From Acetobacterium sp. KB-1 (lineage in GTDB: Bacteria > Bacillota > Clostridia > Eubacteriales > Eubacteriaceae), in contig NZ_CP030040.1 of the NCBI RefSeq assembly GCF_003260995.1, positions 1,463,736 through 1,527,735 on the forward strand: a DNA stretch of 64,000 nt, written 5' to 3'. The position numbers and the translations under genes were made by a program. A model generated the notes under the pieces. The model was given only the letters and a program-made list of their open reading frames with translations, had not been told where the DNA came from and did not search any database. Position 1 is the first letter of the stretch. Each line of letters begins with the position of its first letter. Shown piece after piece: positions 1-8,856 of this stretch.

Positions 1-978
1 ACCTTCTGCATAGGTTGTGATATCCGTATTCCCGGTAACACCAGCAATTCCGCCGGCGATTCCGTCCTCATTGGAGATAACCAAACTGGAGGACTCCTGA
101 TTGATCACCCCGGAGTTTTCACCATCTTCTGATGGCGTATAAACGGTTGATTCCTGCTTAATGGCATCGGTATTAAGAGTCGCTGTTACGGCAACCTTAT
201 ACTGCTCCTGAGTGTAAGGTCCGTCCAATACCTTGTTTACTTTTTGAGTTAATGCATTCTCAACCGCATTTGTCAATTTTAACTTAGCCTCGCCGCCATT
301 TTCAGCCGCCAGATTGTTGACCAGATCATTTCCTTCTCCATCTGTAAGTGCGATGTTTTCTGCCGTCAGACCCGATACGGACTTAATTACCAGATTTTGA
401 ATCCCCGCAATTTGCTGCCGCGTTAAGGTGGCCCCCGGCTCTAAATGAATAATAACCGACGCCGTGGTACTTTCTGTTTCCTGTAGATAAAACACATTTT
501 CTGTTGGTACCGAAATGGTAACAATGGCCTCTTTGACCCCGCTTAAGGTTTTAATGCTGGCACCCAGTCGCTCCTGAAGCTGCATGTTTTCATATTGTTT
601 CCGCTCATAGTCGGTGGCCAGCATGCTGTTATTATCTTTAATGACGTAATAACTCAAGCCGTTTTTGGGGTAACCGGCTGTTGCCAACTGCATCCGCACC
701 TTTGCCTCATCACCAGAGGGCACCATGATATTTCCCCCGGCATCTAACCTTACATCTACCGTCGATTCTGTCAGGGCTGACATAATTTCAGTGGTTTCTG
801 CCTGGGTTAAACCAGTAAAAAGCGGTACATACTCTTTATGGTTCAAAAGAACGGTCAAACCGATGGATGCCAACAAGACCAGTGCAACCCCACCAATCAT
901 CAGAATCTTAGCTTTTTTGGTCGTTCCGGTCCAGAAATTTTTGATTTTTTCTAAAAAGCCTTTAATTTTCTCATTCAT
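1..978 (-). CDS. fliF: Flagellar M-ring protein FliF (N-terminal part, cut by window edge)
   Basis: Reading leftward from an ATG at 978, 326 codons stay open to the window edge, so only the N-terminal portion is seen. The protein starts with a short charged stretch and a hydrophobic segment (about residues 24-45) followed by the secretin-like ring-building region, including YVPLFTGLT and a region about VPTENVFYLQE. This is the membrane-embedded M/S-ring of the flagellar basal body, on which FliG and the export gate assemble. It follows flgB, flgC and fliE in the usual order, with a 144-base gap after fliE. The remaining C-terminal residues and presumably fliG-fliJ lie outside the window. Confidence 0.95.
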   Translation of the reverse strand, partial: MNEKIKGFLEKIKNFWTGTTKKAKILMIGGVALVLLASIGLTVLLNHKEYVPLFTGLTQAETTEIMSALTESTVDVRLDAGGNIMVPSGDEAKVRMQLATAGYPKNGLSYYVIKDNNSMLATDYERKQYENMQLQERLGASIKTLSGVKEAIVTISVPTENVFYLQETESTTASVIIHLEPGATLTRQQIAGIQNLVIKSVSGLTAENIALTDGEGNDLVNNLAAENGGEAKLKLTNAVENALTQKVNKVLDGPYTQEQYKVAVTATLNTDAIKQESTVYTPSEDGENSGVINQESSSLVISNEDGIAGGIAGVTGNTDITTYAEG

Positions 979-1122
979 CGTCTTTTCTCATCCATCCAAA
1001 GTATTTGCTGTCAATAGTCGTTAATAAACTGGCGCATTCTAACAGGGAATACCGGTCACCAAAATAAAATTTCAGCCCGGTATCCATTCCTGGTTTAAAA
1101 AAATGTTTTGACCTATCCAAAC

Positions 1123-1434
1123 TTATAGGCCTGTATTCATAACAGCCTGATAAGATTCTAAGACCTTATTACGCAACTGTACCATGGTTTGCAGTGCAAC
1201 ATCTGCCTTAGCGGTGTTGATCATCATGGTGTGCATATCGTCCATATTACCAATTGACAAATTGTAAGCATCTACCTTCGTAACTGCTTCTGTTTCTTCT
1301 ACATTATTAATCGTATCCTGTAGAATATTTTTAAAATCTCCGGCAACGCCGGTTTCTGCTGCATTTCCCGGGGTCGTGACAGCAGTGCCAATATTTGCTC
1401 CGCCGATAATGGAATTCATGGGTAAAATAAACAT
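1123..1434 (-). CDS. fliE: Flagellar hook-basal body protein FliE
   Basis: About 103 residues, normal for FliE. The protein joins the MS ring to the proximal rod. The C-terminal half has the family signature of alternating hydrophobic residues around MMINTAKADVALQTMVQLRNK, ending in a helical tail. The ATG at 1434 is chosen because AAGGAG lies just upstream; a GTG one codon earlier is possible, as is an ATG six codons further in. It sits 12 bases after flgC and upstream of fliF. Confidence 0.93.
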   Translation of the reverse strand: MFILPMNSIIGGANIGTAVTTPGNAAETGVAGDFKNILQDTINNVEETEAVTKVDAYNLSIGNMDDMHTMMINTAKADVALQTMVQLRNKVLESYQAVMNTGL

Positions 1435-1446
1435 CACTTTCTCCTT

Positions 1447-1884
1447 TTAACGGCCGATTTCAAGGGCCTTTAATACAATTGATTTTGTCGCGTTAAATGC
1501 TGTTACATTTGCTTCATAGGCGCGGCTGGCACCCATGGCGTCAGTCATTTCCTGAGCGGTATTGACATTGGGATACATCACATATCCCTCAGCGTTAGCA
1601 TCTGGATGGGTGGGATCATAAACCGGAACTAAGGCCGACTCATCTTCAATCACTGCCTCAACCTGTACACCGGCCTTTTGAACAGCACCGGTTGCTGTTT
1701 TAAGCGCGTCCAGGAAGGTTCCCGTATTAACACTACTCAGCACTGTCATTTTTCGACGATACGGTTCACCTTCTTCGGTTCGGGTAACCTTGGCATTGGC
1801 AATATTTTGCGCAACAACATCCAATCGATACTTTTGAGCTGTCATACCCGATCCGGAAATATTAAAAGAACTTAAGAAACTCAT
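1447..1884 (-). CDS. flgC: Flagellar basal-body rod protein FlgC
   Basis: A 145-residue proximal rod protein. The N terminus carries the rod/hook motif (SGMTAQKYRLDVVAQNIANA, residues about 13-32) and the C terminus the matching helix (EMTDAMGASRAYEANVTAFN). Both helices pair in the assembled rod. The ATG overlaps the flgB stop by one base (TAATG), and GGAGG in the end of flgB serves as ribosome-binding site, which suggests translational coupling. Confidence 0.96.
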   Translation of the reverse strand: MSFLSSFNISGSGMTAQKYRLDVVAQNIANAKVTRTEEGEPYRRKMTVLSSVNTGTFLDALKTATGAVQKAGVQVEAVIEDESALVPVYDPTHPDANAEGYVMYPNVNTAQEMTDAMGASRAYEANVTAFNATKSIVLKALEIGR

Positions 1885-2291
1885 TATTTTCCTCCATTAA
1901 TTGCATATTTTAATCTGGAGTAGGAGTCACTGACACCACGAACCAGATAGTTATATTGCAGTACCGACTTTGTCATATCAATGTTTTCAGACTCCATATC
2001 CACGTTGTTTTGATCTAAACGACTCGTGGTGGCTCCCTGATATACATTAATATTTGAATTATCGATGGATTGAATGCTTTCCATTTTGTCAAGAAAACCC
2101 GTCCCACTAGTATTTGCAGTGGTTTGCAGCTTGTTGACTTCCGCCTTCAATGAATCCTCGAAATTGACTTTGATCGCTTTATACCCCGGTGTTTCAGAGT
2201 TAGCAATATTATTGCTGGTTGCCTTCTGTCTTTGCCAGGTACCATCAAGTGCTTTTTGATATAGAGCTGAGGTTATTGAATCACCAATCAT
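1884..2291 (-). CDS. flgB: Flagellar basal-body rod protein FlgB
   Basis: Proximal rod protein of about 135 residues when started at the ATG at 2291, which sits five bases after AGGAGG; the ATG at 2294 is too close to that site and an upstream in-frame ATG at 2348 gives an unlikely 19-residue extension. The motif RQKATSNNIANSETPGYKA is the FlgB/FlgC rod signature, and the C-terminal NIDMTKSVLQYNYLVRG helix matches the family. First gene of the flgB-flgC-fliE-fliF block. Confidence 0.93.
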   Translation of the reverse strand: MIGDSITSALYQKALDGTWQRQKATSNNIANSETPGYKAIKVNFEDSLKAEVNKLQTTANTSGTGFLDKMESIQSIDNSNINVYQGATTSRLDQNNVDMESENIDMTKSVLQYNYLVRGVSDSYSRLKYAINGGK

Positions 2292-2425
2292 CATGTCCTC
2301 CTTTTTTAATATGCCAACAAAACTGTCAGCTTTTTTATCTTTATTCATTATCTCATACTTTTGTTAAATCAATATTTTTTATCACTATTTACAAACTAAA
2401 AATAACACGATTTGCAGATATTACA

Positions 2426-2454
2426 ATCATACCATAAGTTCTAAAAAACAACAA
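2426..2454 (-). promoter_or_regulatory. Possible sigma-A promoter for flgB operon
   Basis: On the minus strand TTGTTG (2449-2454) and TATGAT (2426-2431) are 17 bases apart, about 135 bases before the flgB start. This is a fair but not perfect match to the housekeeping consensus. I saw no sigma-28-type site here, which fits an early-class basal-body operon. Confidence 0.4.
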
Positions 2455-2615
2455 ACAGATTTACAAACTGCCTAAGTTGTAATTAAGTTAACCAATAATT
2501 AGGTTACACTATTGTATTTGTTAAAGTAAAGTTTGCATTGTGAAGTTTTAAATCATCATTTAAAAAAATGATTTAAATATTGTTTTTCACACCTGTTTTA
2601 TTATATGTTACCGCA

Positions 2616-2643
2616 TAAAAAAAAGCAACAAAAGTTGCTTTTT
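2616..2643 (-). terminator. Rho-independent terminator after fliT-like gene
   Basis: Stem AAAAGCAAC/GTTGCTTTT with a four-base loop, flanked by A and T runs on both sides. It lies 30 bases after the stop of the fliD-fliS-fliT group on the minus strand and should end that transcript before flgB. The symmetrical runs mean it could work in both directions. Confidence 0.8.
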
Positions 2644-2672
2644 TTGTGTATTTATTCATTTAATTTATCAAT

Positions 2673-3068
2673 TTACTTTTTCGCATCCAGAAAAGTACCG
2701 TGGCTAGGGGTTAAACTGATTTCATAATCTGCCACTTTCTGATTCTGCTGATTTTTTTTCAAATCCTGAAGGGTTTTTTGTTGTTCAGCTTGGATCATAT
2801 GAATACAACTTTGATCCATGTCTTGAATAAGTTTGACCAGGTTATCAATTTGCTTTTTTTCATCACTACTGCAAACTTGATTTCCCTTTAGTCCAGTTAA
2901 ATGCTCTTCCATATTTTTAAGTCTGAGGATTAGTTGATCTCGTTCTTCAAGGATTAAATCCAGATTTTCCCAGTCCTCAATACTGCTGAGAATTTCTTCA
3001 CCCTTGCTTACATATTCTTTTAAAATAGAAATTTTTTCCTGGCATAATTCATGAGAAACATCGTCCAT
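2673..3068 (-). CDS. FliT-like flagellar chaperone (putative)
   Basis: A 131-residue, strongly helical, charged protein with no membrane segment. It begins one base after the fliS stop, with GAGGA in the fliS end as ribosome-binding site; the longer in-frame start at 3140 lies inside fliS and is not needed. Position after fliD-fliS and size match FliT, the chaperone of the filament cap FliD. Sequence similarity is weak by eye, around EERDQLILRLKNMEEHL, so the name rests mainly on context. Confidence 0.65.
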   Translation of the reverse strand: MDDVSHELCQEKISILKEYVSKGEEILSSIEDWENLDLILEERDQLILRLKNMEEHLTGLKGNQVCSSDEKKQIDNLVKLIQDMDQSCIHMIQAEQQKTLQDLKKNQQNQKVADYEISLTPSHGTFLDAKK

Positions 3069-3069
3069 C

Positions 3070-3462
3070 TTACAGTCCTCTTGATTTTGAAGGGTTACTG
3101 ATTTTCTCTGCTTCCTTAAATGAATCTTTAAGATCAACAATTAAAGTCAATAGACTCCTTAATAATTGGATATCACGACTACTATTGGCTTCACCCAACT
3201 TTTCAAAAATAAAACTGTACATCTGATTAAGCTCAATTGAAATGGGGTATTGCATATCCAACGAAAGATTAAGTGAGGTTATAATCTTTTGCGCTTTTGC
3301 GATACAATTGTATGCTTTAGCAAAACTATCCTTTTCTATTAGGATGATGCCCATTTTTACCTGTTTTTCTGCTTCCTCAAAGAGCTTAATAACCACCTCT
3401 CCTTTTGACAAAGATTCGATGGCATAACGCTTTGATTCCTGATAAGCATTTGCGTATTGCAT
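3070..3462 (-). CDS. fliS: Flagellin chaperone FliS
   Basis: A 130-residue helical export chaperone that caps the C terminus of unassembled flagellin. MQYANAYQESKRYAIESLSKG is not quoted in full here, but the N-terminal region with NAYQ and the later KAQKIITSLNLSLD are typical of the family. The ATG at 3462 follows GAAAGGGGG; the upstream in-frame GTG/ATG at 3501 would overlap fliD. Second gene of the fliD-fliS-fliT operon. Confidence 0.93.
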   Translation of the reverse strand: MQYANAYQESKRYAIESLSKGEVVIKLFEEAEKQVKMGIILIEKDSFAKAYNCIAKAQKIITSLNLSLDMQYPISIELNQMYSFIFEKLGEANSSRDIQLLRSLLTLIVDLKDSFKEAEKISNPSKSRGL

Positions 3463-3484
3463 TACATTTTCCCCCTTTCTATCA

Positions 3485-5392
3485 TTACGAACTTGAACCA
3501 AATGATGTAATCATCGCACTTTGATTGTTAAGTTGCTGCAGTGCTGTCTCCAGAGCCGTAAACTTACTCCAATAATAAGTTTCTTCAGTCTTTAATTTCT
3601 TATTCAAACTCGTTATCATTTTATTCGCCTTTGTTATTTTGTCAGTTATGCTATTTTCCGTATTCGAAAGAGTTGATTCATAACCAGCCAACTCAATTAA
3701 AGACCCCCGAGTGCCTTTCACACCGCTTGTTTTTGCGGCTGCATCAATCACGCTATTTAACTGATTGGCTAAACCCGTTTTTTCTGTTGTAAAAAGATCT
3801 CTAATTTCAGACCCTCTTGTTTTTAGTGCGGTCTCCAGTTTTTCTTCATCAATTTTAAGCTTTCCGTTCTCTGCGTAGCCTGCGGAAGAAATTCCCATAT
3901 TAAACAATGTAATCCCACCGCTTTCAGCCGCTCCGTACATCATTGACTGCATCTTAGATGTAATTCCTTTTAAAACACTGTCTCCTTTTAACAAACCAAC
4001 CTTGGCCTTTTTTTCCCAGGCTTCGATTTGCTTTTCAGTCATTTCATCTTTTTGCGCATCAGTAAGCGGTGGATAAGCAGAATCAGCCTTTTCCTTGATC
4101 AAAGTATTCATCGAAGAAATCAAATTATTATAATCTTCAACAAAACTCTTTATGGTGTCTTTTAATTCGGTTGTGTCTTCGCTCATTGATACTTTCAGTA
4201 CTTCGTCCACGGCAGTTTTCTCTAAAAGTTCAATTTTGACACCATTTACTTCAATGGAATTAGAAGTCCGTACAATGGATTGTCCATTAACTTCCAAGAC
4301 CGCATTTTTTCCCGCCTCAGATGTAGCACTTGTACCCGCCACTTCGGTTGAAAGATCTGCCAAACCAAAGGCATTCATCAAGGTACCTGTCGTTTCTTTA
4401 ACAACGATATTATCTCCAGCACCACTTTCTGTAGCTGTTAATGTAAACTTATCCGTAATCGTAGAGTAAGACATGGTTACTCCGGCATCACTGGTATTTA
4501 CCTTATTGATAACACTTGACAAAGAATCTGTTGTTTTAAATGAGAAGTTAGTTCCGTTAATTGAAAACTTATATTCCCCATCAACTGGCTGCGTATCTTT
4601 TAGTAATGGTAGATCCGATAATGCCTTATTTGTACTTAATCGATCGGTTTGCCCATCGGTGAAACCTAATTTAGTAAGTGTTCCAGTATCAGAATTCAAG
4701 GCACTGACTGTCAACTGAGAACCGGATGCGGAAAAACCTATTTTACCCCCTACCAAAGTCACATCAACAACTGGTACACCGGCACTTTTTTCTCCGAAAG
4801 CAGTGTTAATCTTGTTTTGAAGTGCTGTTTCAAAACCATCCGTTCCCACGCTCTCTTTAAACGCCTGATCCAGCGTAATGGTACGTACGCTACCGTCCAT
4901 TTTTAATAAAAATGATTTACTGGTTGTCGGCGAAATATCATCCAGTAAACTGGCATCGTAAGCCGTCCCTCCGGTTAGTGCGGCGGAAGCACCCGAAACC
5001 CCTGTGATGGTCTGGTTTGTCGCCAACTGGGTAACATTTGTAATCTCAATGTTCCCTGCTGCAGCAGCACTAGTAGCAGAAACTGAAATTTTTGTCGACG
5101 TCGTCGATGCTTTTATGGTATTAAATAAGGATGCACTTCTAAAATTCGTTTTTGACAGCACATCCAGGTATTTACTCTGGAATTCTTTAAGCGTTTTAGA
5201 CACATTCCGATAACTGGTTTGTTTCCATTCCAGTTTTTGAACACTTTGCTGTTGTTTCGCTATTCTTGAACGACTTGCGCTCGTTAAACTCTCAACTAAA
5301 GAATCTGTATCCAAACCCGATACCAAGCCACCCATTCCGGTTTTAGCTAACAGTGACGAGTTCGTACTGGTTGATGAATTAACTGATGCCAT
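3485..5392 (-). CDS. fliD: Flagellar filament cap protein FliD
   Basis: A 635-residue cap protein (hook-associated protein 2) that sits at the filament tip and guides flagellin folding. The N terminus has GMGGLVSGLDTDSLVESLTS, the usual FliD start, and the C terminus ends in a long coiled coil (residues about 570-630). The ATG at 5392 is preceded by TTGGAGGG. The middle domain is rich in Ser, Thr, Gly and Asp, as expected for a surface-exposed region. Transcription is probably from the sigma-28 site that overlaps the cheR stop. Confidence 0.96.
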   Translation of the reverse strand: MASVNSSTSTNSSLLAKTGMGGLVSGLDTDSLVESLTSASRSRIAKQQQSVQKLEWKQTSYRNVSKTLKEFQSKYLDVLSKTNFRSASLFNTIKASTTSTKISVSATSAAAAGNIEITNVTQLATNQTITGVSGASAALTGGTAYDASLLDDISPTTSKSFLLKMDGSVRTITLDQAFKESVGTDGFETALQNKINTAFGEKSAGVPVVDVTLVGGKIGFSASGSQLTVSALNSDTGTLTKLGFTDGQTDRLSTNKALSDLPLLKDTQPVDGEYKFSINGTNFSFKTTDSLSSVINKVNTSDAGVTMSYSTITDKFTLTATESGAGDNIVVKETTGTLMNAFGLADLSTEVAGTSATSEAGKNAVLEVNGQSIVRTSNSIEVNGVKIELLEKTAVDEVLKVSMSEDTTELKDTIKSFVEDYNNLISSMNTLIKEKADSAYPPLTDAQKDEMTEKQIEAWEKKAKVGLLKGDSVLKGITSKMQSMMYGAAESGGITLFNMGISSAGYAENGKLKIDEEKLETALKTRGSEIRDLFTTEKTGLANQLNSVIDAAAKTSGVKGTRGSLIELAGYESTLSNTENSITDKITKANKMITSLNKKLKTEETYYWSKFTALETALQQLNNQSAMITSFGSSS

Positions 5393-5467
5393 TTTAAATC
5401 CCTCCAAACTAATTTGTTTAAAACTATCGCTATTCCAAGTCACTTTGACTATTGTTTCTTATAACAA

Positions 5468-5494
5468 TTATCGTCATTTACTCAGAAAACTTTA
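5468..5494 (-). promoter_or_regulatory. Sigma-28 (FliA-type) promoter for fliD-fliS-fliT
   Basis: On the minus strand TAAA (5491-5494), exactly 15 bases, then GACGATAA (5468-5475). This matches the sigma-D/sigma-28 pattern TAAA-N15-gCCGATAt. The -35 box shares its bases with the cheR stop codon. It lies 76 bases before the fliD start. Confidence 0.8.
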
Positions 5495-6304
5495 GCCTTC
5501 TTTCTGATAAATAGATGGTTTAACATATTTAAAAGAATGATCAACCGAAGCCAGGGATTCACTTTGTCCAATGAAAAAGTACCCTCCCGGAAGTAACGAA
5601 TCATAAAATTTTTGCACAATCTCGTTTTTGGTGGGTTTGTCAAAATAAATCATTACATTTCGACAAAAGATGGCATGAAAGGGCTTTTTAAATTGGAAGC
5701 GGGAAAGCAAATTGAAATTACGGTAAGCCACCCCTTTTCTGATTGGTTCTGTCACTGATAGATACGCTTCATCATAATCCCTAAAATACTTCCGTTTCCA
5801 TTCCATCGGAATCTTGGAGAGCTCTTCCTTGGAATAAACCCCCGATTTGGCGGTCATTAATACCTTGTCCGAGATATCTGAAGCCAGAATGGTACTCTCC
5901 CATGAACTTATCTTATTACCTAAATAATCTCGGGTAATCATGGCCAGGGTATAGGGTTCCTGTCCTGATGAGCAGCCGGCGCTCCATACCCGCAAGTCTT
6001 TGGTTTTGGTTGTTTCGTCCACCCAAGGAAGAACCTGTTGTTTATAAAAATCAAAATGTTCGCTTTCCCGTAAAAAATAGGTATGATTCGTGGTCAGTTT
6101 ATTGATGAGTACACTGATTTCATCATTTTTTTTATCGTTTTTTACATACTCAAAATAATCCATATAGTTGTCATAACCCAATTGAGAAACATAATGACTT
6201 AAGCGCCCTTCAATCAGGTGTCTTTTTTTGTGTAAATCGACACCATAATTGGAATGCATATAGCGTGTGATGGCCTGGAACTCGTCTTCCTTCAGTTTTA
6301 TCAT
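5492..6304 (-). CDS. cheR: Chemotaxis protein methyltransferase CheR
   Basis: A 270-residue enzyme that methylates glutamates of chemoreceptors using S-adenosylmethionine. An N-terminal helical domain (residues 1-80) precedes the methyltransferase fold with SAGCSSGQEPYTLAM as the cofactor-binding loop and RNVMIYFD further on. GAGGTAAG precedes the ATG. It stands between cheA and fliD, 46 bases after cheA, and is separated by 30 kb from its partner esterase cheB. Confidence 0.97.
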   Translation of the reverse strand: MIKLKEDEFQAITRYMHSNYGVDLHKKRHLIEGRLSHYVSQLGYDNYMDYFEYVKNDKKNDEISVLINKLTTNHTYFLRESEHFDFYKQQVLPWVDETTKTKDLRVWSAGCSSGQEPYTLAMITRDYLGNKISSWESTILASDISDKVLMTAKSGVYSKEELSKIPMEWKRKYFRDYDEAYLSVTEPIRKGVAYRNFNLLSRFQFKKPFHAIFCRNVMIYFDKPTKNEIVQKFYDSLLPGGYFFIGQSESLASVDHSFKYVKPSIYQKEG

Positions 6305-6350
6305 TTTCTTACCTCATAATTTATCTTTAAAATCAAACCAAGCGGGGGAT

Positions 6351-8504
6351 CTAGTAGTGATCTAAAATCGCCGGGATATCAACAATCAGACTGATACTAC
6401 CGTTTCCTAAAATTGTACAACCGGCAATTCCTGAATTTTTAATTGAATAATGGTTTAAATATTTTGGAATCGGTTTTACAACAATCTGGTGTTTCTTGAT
6501 CAGATCATCCATAAACAGGCAGGCAAATGTATCCCCGGAATCCACCAGCATTAAGATGCCATCTTCAATATGGGTTTCGCACTTTCTATCTTCAAAAATA
6601 TCATGTAGCCGAATCAGTGGATAGCATACCCCACGAATCATAACCATTTCGTTGTTGTCGGGATCCTTAATGAGTTGGTTGGCCGTGATCTTAAATGTCT
6701 CTCGAATATTGCTGATGGGAATTTCGTAAATGTCCTCACCGACTAGCACTTCCATTCCGGAAATAATGGATAGGGTCAATGGAATTTTTAAGAAAATGTT
6801 GGTACCAGAACCTTTTTCACTTTCAATTGAAATAGACCCCCCCACCTTTTCAATATTCTTCTTAACAACGTCCATACCAACCCCACGACCGGAAAACTCC
6901 GTTACCGTTTCTTTGGTCGAGAAACCGGGCGCCATTATTAAATTGAGAATTTCTTTTTCTGAATACTCTTCTTCCGGCTTCACCAGCAATTTTTTCTCTT
7001 TAGCTTTTTCCAGAATTCCGACCGGATCCAGCCCCTTTCCATCATCACTGACAGAAATAATAATATCTCCCCCAACATTCTGGGCTGATAAAATCACCTT
7101 GCCGACCGGGTTTTTTCCTGCAGCAATTCGTTCTGGTGCATTTTCAAGGCCATGGTCCATGGCATTTCGAACCAGATGCATCAGCGGATCAGCAATCCCA
7201 TCGATGATCGTTTTATCTACCTCGGTACTTTCACCCATGGTGATGAATTCCACTTCTTTTTTTAGCTTTTTACCAACATCTCTCACAATTCGTTGCATTT
7301 TTTTAAAGGTACCGGCGATGGGAATCATCCGAATGGACATTACAATATCCTGTAGTTCATCGGTTAATTTTTGCAGTTGGGTTGACGCTTTTTCGAAACT
7401 TTCATCCCGCTTTCCTTCCATGCCAACGCTGCCAAAAACCATCGATTCCGTGATAACAATCTCGCCAATTAAGTTCATTAGAGTATCTAGTTTATTTAAG
7501 TCAACGCTGATTAAATTCTGAACATTAGTTTTTTGCTTATTGGGATCATTAACCTTTTCAGGGGTCTTTTTCCCCACTGGTACAACCTCGGGTTTGGTCT
7601 TGATTTCTGGTGTGATTTCTTCTTCCTGGAAACAATCAACAAAATCGATTCGTTTCACCGATAAGATACTTAGCGCAATGTTTTCAACCGTTTCCTTATT
7701 GGCATTTGTTTCTAGATGACAGAAAAATCCATTTTTTAGGATAATCCCCGCCGCTTCCGGATTATTATTGAGCTGTTCCGGAATTGTTTTTGTGATCTTC
7801 CCAATCGATTCCAGTTTGTTAACCAGCATAAATGCGCGGATATTTTCCATTTGAGAATCTTCGTTAAATCGGGTGTGAAGACAGTAAGTGTTTGGTTTGT
7901 CAGCCATCTCAACCCTGTCCGCTTCATCCGCTTCATCCTCATCATCTTCTGTTTTTTCATCGCTAACCGTGTCAAAACGCAGATCTCCAAACAAATCATC
8001 GTGTTCTGCTGTTTCTTGAATTTCTGTCTTGGCATCATCCAACGGGCTGTCAATGATTTCTTCCTGCTCTTTTACTGGCACATCCTGCGATAAACCCTTA
8101 ATTCGGTTTAAGAAAGCATCCGTTTCGACAATTAGTTCGTCGTTTTCATCCAGCAGGGTTTCGTTGTTCTTGATCTTCTCAACTTCGCCTTTGAGAAAAG
8201 TGGAAAAATTAAGGACCAGGTCCATTAAATCCCCAAAATCCTCCTGCTTTATGCCGTTTTCCCGAATAACGAAAAACAGGTCCTCCAATTTATGAGAGGA
8301 ATGTGCCAACATGTCAAACTCCATCATTGCTGAAGAACCCTTGATGGTATGCATAATCCGGAAGATTTCATTAATGTCATCCGGGGTTAATTCCGCATTG
8401 TCTTCAGATTGAAGAAAAATTTCCTCTAATTGATCAAGCAGTGTTTCCGATTCAAAAATATACATCTCTAAAATGGAATCATTTCCAGAATCATAATTAC
8501 TCAT
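6351..8504 (-). CDS. cheA: Chemotaxis histidine kinase CheA
   Basis: A 717-residue receptor-coupled kinase that phosphorylates CheY and CheB. Domains in order: phosphotransfer domain with the phospho-accepting His in MHTIKGSSAMM (about residue 52), an acidic linker, a response-regulator-binding region (about 200-290), the dimerisation helices, the ATPase core (LVRNAMDHGLE, SDDGKG, GRGVGMDVV) and a C-terminal CheW-like domain. The ATG at 8504 has AAAGG at good distance; an ATG three codons upstream (8513) is less likely. The acidic linker (about 175-200) is Asp/Glu-rich. Confidence 0.97.
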   Translation of the reverse strand: MSNYDSGNDSILEMYIFESETLLDQLEEIFLQSEDNAELTPDDINEIFRIMHTIKGSSAMMEFDMLAHSSHKLEDLFFVIRENGIKQEDFGDLMDLVLNFSTFLKGEVEKIKNNETLLDENDELIVETDAFLNRIKGLSQDVPVKEQEEIIDSPLDDAKTEIQETAEHDDLFGDLRFDTVSDEKTEDDEDEADEADRVEMADKPNTYCLHTRFNEDSQMENIRAFMLVNKLESIGKITKTIPEQLNNNPEAAGIILKNGFFCHLETNANKETVENIALSILSVKRIDFVDCFQEEEITPEIKTKPEVVPVGKKTPEKVNDPNKQKTNVQNLISVDLNKLDTLMNLIGEIVITESMVFGSVGMEGKRDESFEKASTQLQKLTDELQDIVMSIRMIPIAGTFKKMQRIVRDVGKKLKKEVEFITMGESTEVDKTIIDGIADPLMHLVRNAMDHGLENAPERIAAGKNPVGKVILSAQNVGGDIIISVSDDGKGLDPVGILEKAKEKKLLVKPEEEYSEKEILNLIMAPGFSTKETVTEFSGRGVGMDVVKKNIEKVGGSISIESEKGSGTNIFLKIPLTLSIISGMEVLVGEDIYEIPISNIRETFKITANQLIKDPDNNEMVMIRGVCYPLIRLHDIFEDRKCETHIEDGILMLVDSGDTFACLFMDDLIKKHQIVVKPIPKYLNHYSIKNSGIAGCTILGNGSISLIVDIPAILDHY

Positions 8505-8693
8505 TTTGTCCATCCTTTATATACATGAAATTTTTACCTTAATTTATTATATCGGCTTTTTGTCCTAAATGCACTTTATTTTTTAATTCCTTGTAGATAT
8601 ACCCCAATTCTACGAAGTTTATCAACCTGAATTGATGTAATTTCTCTGTTACAATCTTTAACTTCGTTTGTTTGCATGGTGTCCATTAATATA

Positions 8694-8720
8694 ATATCGG
8701 CAAAAATCCGAGATTCCTTA
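8694..8720 (-). promoter_or_regulatory. Candidate sigma-28 promoter for cheA
   Basis: Minus strand: TAAG (8717-8720), 15 bases, then a perfect GCCGATAT (8694-8701), about 190 bases upstream of cheA. One mismatch in the -35. A second GCCGATAT lies nearer cheA at 8549-8556, but its TAAA (8575-8578) is 18 bases away, and a TATAAT overlaps it, so that one may be a housekeeping promoter instead. Confidence 0.55.
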
Positions 8721-8788
8721 GGTTTTTATTAAAAACTAGAGACTTCTTTAACAATCTTCACCAACTTATTAAATCAATTCTTAAATGA

Positions 8789-8817
8789 TTGATTATCTAT
8801 TGCGAATACAGTATAAT
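8789..8817 (+). promoter_or_regulatory. Sigma-A promoter for the YlqG-like gene
   Basis: TTGATT (8789-8794), 17-base spacer, TATAAT (8812-8817), 40 bases upstream of the TTG start at 8857. Strong match to the housekeeping consensus. The stretch 8505-8788 otherwise holds only the cheA upstream sites. Confidence 0.7.
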
Positions 8818-8856
8818 CTAAACTAACTAAAGTAAGATATAGAAAGGAGCTCTCAG

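Noticed and set aside
6730-7521. 263-codon plus-strand open frame inside cheA
   Set aside because: It is exactly antisense to the conserved CheA ATPase core and has no family features or ribosome-binding site.
8549-8578. Second GCCGATAT site before cheA
   Set aside because: The TAAA partner is 18 bases away instead of 15, so I do not list it as a sigma-28 promoter.
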